64,000 nucleotides of DNA from Sequoia sempervirens. Its lineage: Eukaryota; Streptophyta; Pinopsida; Cupressales; Cupressaceae. Where the stretch lies: NCBI GenBank assembly GCA_007258455.2, contig VDFB02195886.1:132472-196471 (forward strand), written 5' to 3'. This document shows positions 25,301 through 35,518 of this stretch, one piece after another; positions within the stretch are counted from its first letter, which is position 1, and every line of letters starts with the position of its first letter. The notes beneath the pieces were generated by a model. That model was not told the DNA's origin, did no database searches, and saw only the letters and a list, made by a program, of their open reading frames with translations. The translations under genes and the position numbers were made by a program.

Positions 25301-28300
25301 AACTCCGGTTAAAGCTGGCTGGAGTAGTGGGTGGGTGACCTCTCAGGCGGCCCGTGCTTCACCTCTGTGAGCATCACCTAGATGCAATGAGTGCTAAGTG
25401 GACCATTCATTATCATGAGAGATGGGTTCTTGTGAACCACTACTCATGAAACATGGGTCAATGAGTTTGACTCGAAACTACACGGTTGAATCCTGATAGC
25501 AATATCATAATTTGACACGCTGTGGAAAATACCTCCTACTTATCAGCTCTATCCTTGTTTACAGTGGGCTAGGAGGAGTGAACTTTTAAGAGACTCTAAT
25601 AGAGATATTTGATCTTTATTATACTCTAGAGAAAAGGCAAAGTCTAATCAGCAAGAGGTCCCATTAGAAGTGCAGAAATTGTGAAGTCAATATTCAGATT
25701 TAACTCCATCAAATTTACCAGCTTATAGGGCACTACTCATCAAATTCATTAATTTTACCTGCAAATCTCCCAAATCAAATTGCTTATAGATTGAATCCTC
25801 TAGAGAATGGGGAAATTAGGTCAATTATCGGACAAGGGATTTATAAGGGAAAGCTGATTTAATGTGCCATAGCTTCTTTTCTCTCCCCCAAAAAGGGAGG
25901 GAAATGGAGGTTATGTATGGATTCTAGAGCCTTTAAAAAATCACTATGAAGTACAAATATCCATTGCCAAGAATGGATGACATATTAGATTGCTTCTTAA
26001 GTGCCAATATCTTCTCCAAAATTGACCTCAAATGCAATTATCATTGAATTCAAATTCGTAAAGACAATGAATGGAAGACTACCTTCAAAACGAAGGGTGG
26101 TTTATGTGAGTGGGCGGTGATACCATTTGGCTTGTCCAATGATATGGCTACTTTCATGCGAACATCGAATTCAAGTATTTTCACCTAACTATACCAGGCT
26201 TTGAAAAAACACTTACAATAGAGCGTGATGCATCAAGCTGCCAATCTCCCAAATCAAGTTGCTTATAGATTCACTCCTCTAGAGAATGAGGAAATGAGGT
26301 AGCAAATTACTGAATTATTGGACAAGGGATTTGTAAGGGAAAGCATGAGTTCGTGTGCCACACCTGCTTTGCTCTCCCATAGAAAAGAAGAGAAATGGAG
26401 ATTATGTATCAACTCTAGAGCCATTAAAACATTAAAAAAATCATTGTGAAGCACCAATATCCATTGCCAAGAATGAATGATGTATTAGATTGCTTGCCAG
26501 GTACCAAGATCTTCTCCAAAGTTGTCCTCAAAAGTGGTTATCGTCAAATTTAGATTCATGAAGGAGATGAGTGGAAGACCACCTTCAAAACCAAGGACAG
26601 TTTATATGAGTGAGTATTGATGTCATTTGGCTTGTCTAGTGCTCCATCTACCTTCATGTGAACAATGAACCAATTATTTACACTAAATTATACCAAACTT
26701 TGAGAAAAAAATTACAATAGAGTGTGATGCATTTGGGGCAATTATCAGAGGAGTGTTAAGCCAAGAAGATATACTTGTGACCTTTTTTAGTGAGAAATTG
26801 AATGATGCTAGAAATAAGTATACTATTTATGATAAGGAATTTTATGTTGTTGTACAAGCATTAAAATATTGGAGGCATTATCTTCTGCATGGGAAATACT
26901 TTTTGATGACTGATAATCAAGCTCTAAAATGCACAAGCTAAGTTGTCTCATAAACATGTCAAATGGGCTTCATTTTTGTAGGTCTAAAAATTTATTGTGC
27001 GGCATAGGACTGGGAAAGACTAATGTTGTCCTATTTGCTGATGAATTAAGTAGGAGACACCACTTGCTAGCTGTGATGAGAAATGGGTTGGTTGGTTTTC
27101 AGGCAATAAAAGATTAATTGCAAATGGTGCATACTTTGGCAAGATATATGGAGCTCTATATAGTCAAGAATTAAAATATCGGAGGTATTATCTTCTACAT
27201 AGGAAATTCTTTTTGATTACTGATAATCAAGCTCTAAAATGCATAAAGTCACGAGCTAAGTTGTCTCATAAACATGTCAAATGGGCTTCATTTTTGTAGA
27301 CCTACAAATTTATTGTGTGGCATAGGACTGGGTAAGACTAATGTAGTCACTTATGGATTAAGTAGGAGACACCACTTGGTAGTTGTGATGAGTAATGGGT
27401 TGGTTGGTTTTCAGGAAATAAAAGATTAAATGCAAATCGTGCATACTTTGGTAACATATATGGAGCTTTATGTAGTCAAGACCATACAAGTATGTATTCT
27501 TTTGAAAACTATCTATTAGTTGATGGTTTTTTGTTTAAGGTATCCTAGCTTTGCACACCTCTTGGATTGAGAAAGAGAAGCTAGTGAGAGGTGCACTCAA
27601 GTGGATTGAGCAGACACTTTGGAAGAGCGATTTTTTTTTTGACCAAATATGAGAAGGGATGTGAATAGGTTTGTTTCTGCTTGCAAAGTTTGTCAAATGG
27701 CAAAAGGACAGCAGAAAAATAGAGGCCTATAAATGCCTAAATAATTATGGACTAATATTTCCATGGCTTTTGGCTTGGGGCTGCTACATACCCAAAGAGG
27801 ACATGATTCAGTGTTTGTAGTGATAAGCTTCTTTTTCTAAAACGGGCCACCTCATACCTTGTAAAACAACAAATGATGCAAGGTTGCGTGGTATTCTAAA
27901 AGCCATAACTAACGACAGGGATACTAAATTTCTAAGCCACTTTTTCAGAAACTTGTGGAAGAAAGTGGATGGTAGGTTGCAATATAGTTCAAGATACCAG
28001 CCCCAAACTGATGGCCGAAGAGAGGTGGTAAATAGGAACCTAGGCAACCTATTGTGATGTTTGGTTGGTAACAATCCCAAGCAATAGGATTTGGTTCTAC
28101 CCCAAGTTGGATTTTCTTATAAATCCTGCAATAATGGGTCTATAGATAAATATACATTTCAAATCATGTATGCTGTAAATCTTAAAGGAATTGTGGACTT
28201 AATTCATCTGCCAATAAGCCCACAAGTAAACTGAAATGCTACAAACTTTGTAGGGAGCATTCAAGAGATAAAATCAATGGGTTTGGCACAAATTGTAGGC

Positions 28301-31300
28301 AATAAATGAATAATATAAGAAAAATGCTGATTTGCATAGGAGGGGAAGAATCTTCCAAGAAAGGGAAATAATTAGGGCACATTTGCAGAAGGAGGGGTAT
28401 CCGCAAGGCACATACAACAAATTAAAGCCGAAGGAAATTGGGCCTTGCAAGATTTTGAAGAGGATAAATAAGAATTCTTATGTGATTGACCTTCTTGAGG
28501 ATTTGGAAATCAGTCCTATCTTTAATATGGCCAAATAAATCAATAAATTGAGAGGATGTTTCAATTTAATGTAGCATGAGGGGACCAATGTAGTTGGCAA
28601 AGAAGAAAGGATGGAACAGAGACAAGTTAATTACGAAGGTATGGGAGGCTTAGTGTCACCTACAATGACGTAGACAAAGGTATGGACATTCACAAATGTT
28701 TGCAAAATAGTAGTCGGCGAGGTAAGGCATAGTCATGGGTATCCATTGCCATTAAATTGAGAAGGATTGGCTATAGGAGGATGGCCAACATAGTTGGCAA
28801 AGAAGAAAGGAGGGAACAAAGACAACATAGTAAGGCATGAGTGGGACCAATGTAGTTGGCAAAGAAGAAAGGAAGGAACCAAGACAAGTTAATTACGAAG
28901 GTATGGCAGTCATTCATAAATGTTTGAAAAATAGTAGTCAGCAAGGTAAGGCAGTCATTGGTATCCATTGCCATTAAATTGAGAAGGATTGGCTATAGGA
29001 GGATGGAATGGGCACGCATAATCCATTAAAATGGCTTCAAAAACTTTCGAACAACTGCAATTTTTGGTAGGCGTGAAGCCAAATTCCACAGTTGTTGCCA
29101 GCATCCTCCCTACTTGCAATGAAATGGGAGCTAGCTCTGTATGAGCTCTTGAAAAGGATAAGGTAGGTGTTTTGTGGAGAGAAAGGTATGGACATCCGTT
29201 GAAGCATAAGAAAGGAGACAAGTTGCAAAGGCTTTGTTTTAAGGAGAAATCACACAGGAATGGAAGGGAACATGAGGAAAAGTGAAGAGGAGAGTGATCT
29301 AGAGCTTGGTGTAGCTGTCAGGAGGCGCCTGAGTGTTGAATTGGGTATTTTTGGTGTGGTTAGAGAGGGAGCATGAAGAGGCCCAAGTTATCAATGAAAT
29401 CACTAAAGGACATGTGGTCTCCTGTTATGCGAAGATTGTAGGATATGCACAAAATGGATTCATTGAAAAGGCTTTAGAAACTTTCAAACAAAATCAATTG
29501 GTGGGTGTGAAGCTAGATTCCACAACCATTGCCAATATCGTTCCTATCTATGCCACTTTGAGAGCTTCCACAGGTTACAAATCACCATCAAAGCATAAAA
29601 GATGGACAAAAATCAAAGAGGACAAAGAGATGTTGGGAGTTTTGTTTGATGTCGTAGTTGTAAATGCCTTGAAGGATACACACGTAATGTGAACTACTTC
29701 ACAATATGCTTGAAAGAGACGAGGTGTCATGGTCTGCAATTCATGGTAGGATATTCACAAATGGGTTTATGAAAAGGCCTTGCAAACTTTTGAGGAAATG
29801 CAGTTGGGAGAAAAAGAGAGAGAAAAGCCAAACTCTATGACCTTGGTTGTATCCTCCCTACCTATTCCCAAATGAGAACTAGGAGCCATCAGGTAAGATG
29901 CTGAAACCATTATTATTCATTATGTGAAATAATAATGGATTGCTAATGACTTATACATTATCCAAAATAGTCCACTATGGTGTTGTGTAAGAGATTCACC
30001 CTTTTACTTAAGATTATATTGTGAATGCATGGATAAATGAGTGATTGAGGACCTTTGAATTCATGACTATGAGAACTAAGGTATATAGTTTCTTGTACTC
30101 GAGGGCCAGCCTCCATTTCAATATTAGTGAACTATCTCTTGAATCATGATCAAGTTGGTATGACTTGGATAGTTATAAATCACATATTTGATTTTAACCC
30201 TTAGAATTGTTTAAATTGGGAGCTAAGAGTCTTTTGTTTTAGTAGGTAATATGCTATTGTTAATAGAACAACAAGGAATGGAGTTGATAATCTTACTGGC
30301 AAACCTTGTTTGAAAAATTGTATAAAGGTATTGATCACTATTTTTCAAAATAGGGAGATACGATTAATGATTTTTCTAATGCCATTTACCTAATAAGATC
30401 CTTGATGGTATGGTGTAAATACCAACAAGTATGCCATTGTATTCGACATCGGGTTGATAATTAGGTGAAGATTCACTTATATCTTATTGTGCTATGACAA
30501 GAAGTTCTACTTTTAACATTTGACTCCAATCTATTTAGTTGGCGAGTAGTGGTTGTTGCTTATTCTTGCTTTGCTAAAGTATCAAGACTATTTTGTGTTG
30601 TAAAAGAACTACCCATGACAAATAATAGGGTCATTGTATATCCATTGAGCCTAGTCAAAGTAAGTGTGATGATAGTTGTAATGGTTTATTTTAGCTCTTA
30701 AGAGTGTTGTGGGTTCCATGGTGGCATTTTGTTAGTTTTTGGATTAGAAATTCTTGTCATATGAATAATATACAAATTAGTATAAGATGTTTTGGGAAAA
30801 AATATTATTAACTAAGAACTTACTATAATCAAGGGTTAATTATTTGAATAACTTTATGTTCGAACTTTAAGAGAAATAAGATGGGAAAGAGTCCTAGATC
30901 AAATATTTAGCTGCAAGATAACCTTATAATATGAACCAAGAATCAAACATTATTAATATGAGCCTTGGATCTTGGTTGCATAATATTGTAAGGGTGACTT
31001 CGTTTAGTGGCACTGCAATCACACTTTACTAAACATATCTTTAATGCTGAAAATCTACACTTTTGATAATCTATTGATACCATGGTAAATGCTTCATATC
31101 ACTACCTGATGTCTATCAACCTCTTAAATACAAGAACCTTGATATTGGAATTATTAAGTGAATGAAGGATATTATAGCTATATTAAACCACAATATGATT
31201 GCATTCTAGGTTGAAGGTGACAACTGTTTAATTTGACAATGTTGTTGAGATTGTGTTATGAGATAAATCCTATCTAGCATCTCCTGATACCTTACTGATG

Positions 31301-34300
31301 ACCATTAAGGTTAGGTTTAGTTTAAAGGGAAAATATGAATAAATTATATAGTCTATGAACTAGACTATTATAAGAATATTGGGTTGCACTATAGGGTAAA
31401 GGAAATTACAAGATCAAGAATATTATTAGCAATATTATCATTGAGTTTATATTTTCATTTGTTGATCTAATGGATATAGTGTTGCCAACTTTCTTAAGTT
31501 CAACTTGGGCATTGATTATACTTAAAATAAGCTTATAAATACTATTATATGTCCTTCAAAGATATTTATTGACCCCTTGAGTAGCTTTATTTGATTGATT
31601 ATGAAACCTTGATTATGGGGAAACCTGTGTATGTATACCTTGAGAGATTTTCTAGGAGAACTACATGTGACTTCGATCTTGTCTGGAAGCAGGTATGTAG
31701 GCAATCCTTGGGCAAAGGATGCCCCCATGACCTCAAGTTTGTAGGGGGAGAGTTTAGGGGGGCATAACTCCAAAGTTTGGGGTTGTTACTAACTTGTTTG
31801 ACCTTCTCACTTTAGTAGGCTTCAGTCTAAGGCTGAAATGGGTTATGAATGAGTTAAGGAAACCTATAAACCTAATAAATTGTATTTAATACATAATATG
31901 CTTCTAAATAGTAAGTAAAATGAAGTGAATGGATTTGACTACCTCTTAGTTAGTATTTTTTTAGTAGAAGCCATCTTGTGTTGATCCAATGTGATTCTTA
32001 TGTGTTTGTGTAATTCAACTCCAGACCTAGAGGATTCTATGCATAGGCTCCTAAATCAATTGATTGTGATATACTCCAATACTTGTAAATTATGTTGTGT
32101 AAGTTTCGAGCTAAAGATGAACCAAGTGTGAACCTCCAGGATATTTGAGCAGTGACAGGTAGTCATTGAACTGTGCCAATAATCGATGTTTGGGCTACTA
32201 TTAGGGATTGGCCGACATTCACCTGGTTCACAGAGGTGAAGGTTGCTAAGGGCTACCTTGGTTATGATATGGTAACAGTTGCATGGGTAGTTACCCTACC
32301 ATGCAGGTAACGATAACCAGATCTAACCATTGTATCGGGAGGGTTCACTGGTAGTCACCTATAGCACGGGTGTGATCGATGCCAAGTGTTACCCGAGATT
32401 GTGAACAAGATAGCTAACAATATCACTAAGGTCACAAGGTGGTTTACGTCGGAAGCTACTTCTTTCAAGGTGGATATATTTGTCTCTAGTGACCTATAGG
32501 TGATTGAAGTTGGAATCCACTGGGCTATGGTAGGTTCACTACTTATGGAAATCTTTGGGTTGAGGATGGATCCCATTTAATATGGAATGCATCGAATCTT
32601 CTTTCTAGTTGCCCGATGGTGCAAAAGATCAGTGGAAAGGATGAACCTATGGTGTAGTACCCAATGCACCAATATTCCTTTCCTATTAGGGGTGCACTAT
32701 GGGCAAGTGTTAGTTAGCCATTGTGGATGTGTCAGTCTATCACTTTGTAAATGTTAGTCACTCATTGTGTAAATGGTCTTGGGTTTTGTGTATCTTGTTA
32801 CTAATTCCCTTACCAGTAATGACATCAAGTAGCATGGGCTGCTTGATTGTCATCATAGACAGTGGTGGATTGGGAAAAGGATGGGACCCACAGTGTAGTA
32901 TGGGATGCATCTAAATTCCTTTTCCAAGTGAGATCTATTGACAAGCTTATGTGATTGTGATCAAGTAGTGGGTTGTTGCATGCAGTAGGTTGCATCCATT
33001 TCCACTTTACAAACTGTTCTTTATTTAAACATGCGATGTATGTGTGGATTGTTCACACTAGATATATGTGATGTATGTTGGAGCTAGTCACCATTGTACT
33101 CGTGATGTGTGTATGAGCCAGACACTAATGCACTTGTGTGCATATGAGCTAGTCACTAATGTACTTGTGATATGTGTATGAGCTAGTCATAGTTGTTCTT
33201 GTGATGTATATATGAGCTAATCACCATTGTTCTTGTGATGCGCATATGAGTCAGTCACTAATGTACTTGTGATATGCGTATGAGCCAATCACGGCTGTAC
33301 TTGTGATGTGTATGACTTGTATATATGTGATGTATGCTTGAGACAATCATTGTATGTGTGATCTTGGGATTATGTTACAATATGACCCTACGTATTTGTG
33401 TATGCTTGTACACTAATGATTGTAATGTTTGGTATGGATCCAACACTTGATGGCAAAAGTATTATCGTTATATTATAATTAGCTAAGTTGATAGCTTAAA
33501 CTTAATGAATAGTCATGTTATAAAGATGAGATCAGATATTTCATACAAGAGGAGAGAGTGAACTCCCTCTAACATTGGTGGATGAACTACGAAGCCTCTG
33601 ATTTCCCAAAGGGGATACGTAGGCGGGGTCATCACAAATGAACCCTCGAGGTTTAGGTTTGGGTCTAGGGATGACCCTAACCATAGGAGCTTAGCACTTT
33701 TGATTGTAAGCATATAAGTGTGATGTTGATTTGTCGTCACCATGGTAAATGAAGAACTATTGAAATCAACACTTCTAATTTAGATAAAAGATGCTTGGTA
33801 TGTTAAGTTGGTTGTTGATGCGAATTGAATTTAAAACAAAAAACAAAAAACAAAAATTTGCAGTGACCAAGGGGCAGACTTTACAAACAACTGGACCAAG
33901 CAACTGCCAAAGAAGAAAAGAGAACAGATTGAAAGACTGTTAGATATCAAATTGGCTGCTACAAAGTCCAGGGCATATAAAATGTATTTTGTTAAATGGG
34001 AAGGCTTGCTGGATTCCTATAATACCTGGATCAGAGAAGCTTGCTTACTTAAATACAACAAAATAACCCCACAATATGACTCTGGACAAGGAGGTTCAGA
34101 AATTTAAAATGTGGGATGGATGATGCACAACTGAATCTGGGATTAACTAGATGTCTCTTCCCGTATTGTTAGTTTGGTTGAGAAATTGGGGCGTGTGGGG
34201 AGAGGAGAGAGTGGCGATGGGGAAGTTTTTTTTAATATTAGTAGTAGTTAGAAACTACACTGCTTTTTGGGAAAAAAGAAACAGGCATCAATAGTTTAGA

Positions 34301-35518
34301 GATGGTAGAAACTAGCTGTGATAGATCTGTAGAGAGAGGAGCTAAAAGAGGGGTTTTTGTCTGTTGTTATTCTGGCAGTCCATTTAGAGCTATTTTGGCA
34401 GACTAACGGGGATGAAAAATATGGTTTTTGTTGTCTTCATTTCCTGATAATAAGAGTTCTGTGTTTTTGCTGATAGTTGTTTGGTATTGCTTATCATCAC
34501 TGTATTTTCACTACTGATTCTGCTCTGCTTGATTTTTGTTTGGTATTGCTCATCTACACTGTATTTCTCTTCTATTCTGCTGTTTTCAATCCTGTACTTG
34601 CAATAGGGTTATTTAACTTGCAGCAAAGGAGGTTAAAAGGGAAGAGCTAGGGTTTATAAGACACAACACTTTCTAAAGGTTTTGTAAATCGATTGGCAAG
34701 CTAAGACTTAAGTAGGTTTGATTGCGAGAGAAATTCTATAATTCAGTCACTTGATAGGTATTCTTCTGGGAAATCTTGGTGCTTAATCCTTGTAAACATG
34801 ATAGCAATGAGAGCTAAGTGGAAGATTCTATTGAAACAGTACTCATAAAATACGAGTCAATGCATATCAACTGAAAAAGCTTAAAAACAGCTAAATCCAC
34901 GTTTTTCTTGATCATCAGGTATACACAGAATTTGATACATTCTGCTGAGTCTGCCTTCCAAGAAAGTAGTCGAGTCGTAGATTTTTAGAGCTTAAGAATT
35001 GAATTTCAGATACCTCTTAAAGTTGACATCTGCAAATCGAAATTTCTGTATGTAATTTTTGCCCTGCCAATGATCTTCCTACAGGGTTTACCTGCGAAAT
35101 AATGAAATATATGATTTCGTTTCATTTGCAGTACTCCTAGGTGATGTTAATCTATTTTTGATTGATGCAGGCTTGGAGTTCATATGAAAGAAACGAGAGC
35201 TTGAGCATTGCTGATCCAAAACTGGAGTTGGAGACTCTATCTGAAAACGAACAAAGGCAGATATTAAGAGTTATACACATTGCTCTTCTTTGCACTCAAG
35301 GCTCTCCTACTAAGCGACCATCCATGTTTAATGTTTTGTCAATGTTAACAAATGATTCAGAGATTTCAGATGTACCTACTCCACCGGCTCTGTTGGATCT
35401 TTCAACAGACTTAATTCCTAAGCCCCGCCCAGTAATTGCTGGCGCTTCATCTTCAACTTCAGGAGCTTCTTCCTCAACGTCACATGGATCCATTAGTCTC
35501 TCTCTCTTTCCACGCTAA
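18974..35518 (+). CDS. GH19 chitinase-like / CRK2-like receptor kinase fusion (8 exons, 685 aa)
   Basis: Exons: 18974-19394, 19582-19699, 20206-20654, 20744-20868, 21387-21600, 21696-21927, 22139-22289, 35171-35518; all introns GT-AG and the joined frame stays open to the TAA. Predicted protein: signal peptide about 1-26; hevein-type chitin-binding domain 27-59 with eight Cys; class IV GH19 domain about 78-285 ([16 protein letters not shown]); transmembrane helix 291-313; kinase about 356-640 with GEGGFGEVY, Lys383, HRDIKTPN (Asp480), DFG 498-500 and APE 524-526; Ser-rich tail ending SLSLFPR. All kinase motifs are present and it is an RD kinase, so likely active. In GH19 the HET glutamate is Leu138 and the second catalytic Glu is Ala147, so hydrolysis is not expected. 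Inferred role: plasma-membrane receptor for chitin fragments. Tobacco CHRK1 is a precedent in concept, but that ectodomain is GH18. The odd feature is intron 7, 12,881 bp of nested transposons. Alternative: a recently inactivated gene, though no stop or frameshift is seen. Confidence 0.93.
22950..23450 (+). repeat. 5' LTR of the gypsy element
   Basis: About 501 bp, matching 34110-34625 through most of its length. A degenerate primer-binding-like TTAGTATCAATC follows about 20 bases later at 23470-23481. It carries visibly many differences from its partner, so the insertion is old. Confidence 0.85.
23682..24840 (+). pseudogene. Gypsy gag and protease remnants
   Basis: gag starts at ATG 23682 and has the retrotransposon gag signature [13 protein letters not shown] followed by [14 protein letters not shown] before the frame breaks near 23936. 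A second part at 24485-24840 holds an aspartic protease-like stretch ([12 protein letters not shown], then [11 protein letters not shown]). The intervening region has stops and shifts. Confidence 0.75.
24954..25544 (+). repeat. Pair of 5S-rRNA-derived repeats (Cassandra- or SINE-like) inserted in the gypsy element
   Basis: Two direct repeats, 24954-25202 and 25307-25544, are nearly identical apart from small gaps at their starts and are split by 104 bp. Each begins with the 3' half of plant 5S rRNA: GGTTAAGCGCGCTTGAGC and AGGATGGGTGACCTCCCGGG in copy 1; a shortened version in copy 2. The rest is a shared non-5S part ending CCTCCTACTTATC. An 8-bp repeat AGCTCTAT flanks the whole at 24946-24953 and 25545-25552. 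Cassandra TRIMs carry 5S in their LTRs, but the TG start and a primer-binding site are not seen, so a 5S-derived SINE dimer is also possible. Confidence 0.75.
25680..26700 (+). pseudogene. Gypsy reverse transcriptase, tandemly duplicated and broken
   Basis: Copy 1 (about 25750-26200) and copy 2 (about 26230-26700) each hold the RT signature order: NQVAYR / PLENEE, WRLCxxSRA, YPLPRMxD, FSKxx[11 protein letters not shown] and FGLS. Several stops and shifts occur in each. Both end in a TATACCARRCTTTGARAAAA stretch, suggesting unequal recombination inside the element. The catalytic YxDD block is not recognisable. Confidence 0.75.
26710..27480 (+). pseudogene. Gypsy RNase H region with a partial tandem duplication
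   Basis: The first copy has [35 protein letters not shown] and [14 protein letters not shown], a typical Ty3/gypsy RNase H. The block from about 26862 (AAATATTGGAGGCATTATC) recurs from about 27168 (AAATATCGGAGGTATTATC) with the same downstream sequence to about 27470. Confidence 0.75.
27540..28555 (+). pseudogene. Gypsy integrase remnant
   Basis: [16 protein letters not shown] marks the integrase zinc-binding end. A decayed core follows (FVVISFF, and PAPN near 28005). The C-terminal part at 28332-28538 reads [18 protein letters not shown], as in chromovirus integrases. Broken in all frames. Confidence 0.7.
29020..29880 (+). pseudogene. PPR (pentatricopeptide repeat) gene fragments
   Basis: The clearest piece (29396-29575) reads [20 protein letters not shown] then [20 protein letters not shown], the helix pair of plant PLS-class PPR proteins (normally VVSWNAMIAGYAQNG...ALELFRQMQ). 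Similar broken units lie at about 29030-29130 ([20 protein letters not shown]) and 29700-29880. Intact PPR proteins bind RNA in organelles; here only two or three disordered units remain, so this is a captured fragment. Confidence 0.7.
33068..33302. repeat. 34-bp minisatellite, seven units
   Basis: Each unit begins GTGATRTGYRTATGAGC and ends like TCACTAATGTACTT. Six are 34 bp and one is about 31 bp. Units differ at several bases. It lies in intron 7 within the composite insertion. Confidence 0.85.
33870..34100 (+). pseudogene. Chromodomain end of the gypsy pol
   Basis: The frame reads [17 protein letters not shown] and then [19 protein letters not shown], the aromatic-cage strand and the W of a chromodomain. 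Chromovirus chromodomains direct insertion to heterochromatin. The domain itself looks well kept although the rest of pol is ruined. Confidence 0.8.
34110..34625 (+). repeat. 3' LTR of the gypsy element
   Basis: About 516 bp, partner of 22950-23450. It follows directly on the chromodomain end of pol. Exact ends are uncertain by a few bases. Confidence 0.85.
34707..34950 (+). repeat. Diverged third copy of the 5S-derived repeat
   Basis: It aligns with 24954-25202 along its whole length: CTTCTGGGAAATCTTGGTGC for the 5S end, GCAATGAGAGCTAAGTGGA, ACTCATAAAATACGAGTCAA and AATTTGATAC. It lies 80 bp past the gypsy 3' LTR. Far more diverged than the other two copies, it shows the family is dispersed and has been active more than once. 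Confidence 0.65.

Larger units (their letters stand above)
28560..33860 (+). mobile_element. Composite insertion inside the gypsy element, with PPR fragments
   Basis: It separates the integrase end (28538) from the chromodomain (33940). The left part has a direct repeat of GGTATCCATTGCCATTAAAT (28739 and 28959) and three copies of AGTTGGCAAAGAAGAAAGG. It carries pentatricopeptide-like pieces at about 29030-29880. Its right end is A-rich (AAAACAAAAAACAAAAAAC at about 33834), like a retroposon tail. A GGATACGTAGGCGGGG-type stretch near 33600 resembles gypsy LTR sequence, so more than one element may be present. The class is not resolved. Confidence 0.55.
22950..34625 (+). mobile_element. Ty3/gypsy chromovirus, old and nested, inside intron 7
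   Basis: LTRs at 22950-23450 and 34110-34625 are clearly homologous (both start TGTG, end TTTAAYTTRCAGCA and share TGTTTGGTATTGCTYATC). Between them, on the + strand: gag from 23682 ([19 protein letters not shown]), retropepsin-like part near 24480-24840 ([14 protein letters not shown]), two damaged reverse transcriptase copies, two RNase H copies, integrase remnants to about 28540, and a chromodomain at 33940-34065 ([16 protein letters not shown]). Stops and frameshifts are everywhere, so it is dead. It shares the gene's orientation. I could not see a clean target duplication. Bases 24954-25544 and about 28560-33860 are later insertions. Confidence 0.88.
22290..35170 (+). other. Intron 7 of the receptor kinase, 12,881 bp
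   Basis: The donor GTATGT follows ...ELLLQW and the acceptor TGATGCAG precedes AWSSYERNE, the usual CRK intron position in kinase subdomain X, phase 0. Bases 22290-22949 hold no recognisable gene. Bases 22950-34625 are a gypsy element with insertions inside it. Bases 34626-35170 hold a diverged 5S-derived repeat and ordinary intron. The last exon (kinase subdomain XI and tail) must be joined across all of this. Confidence 0.85.

Noticed and set aside
33068..33302. CRISPR array
   Set aside because: Units are contiguous with no unique spacers, and this is plant nuclear DNA; it is a minisatellite.
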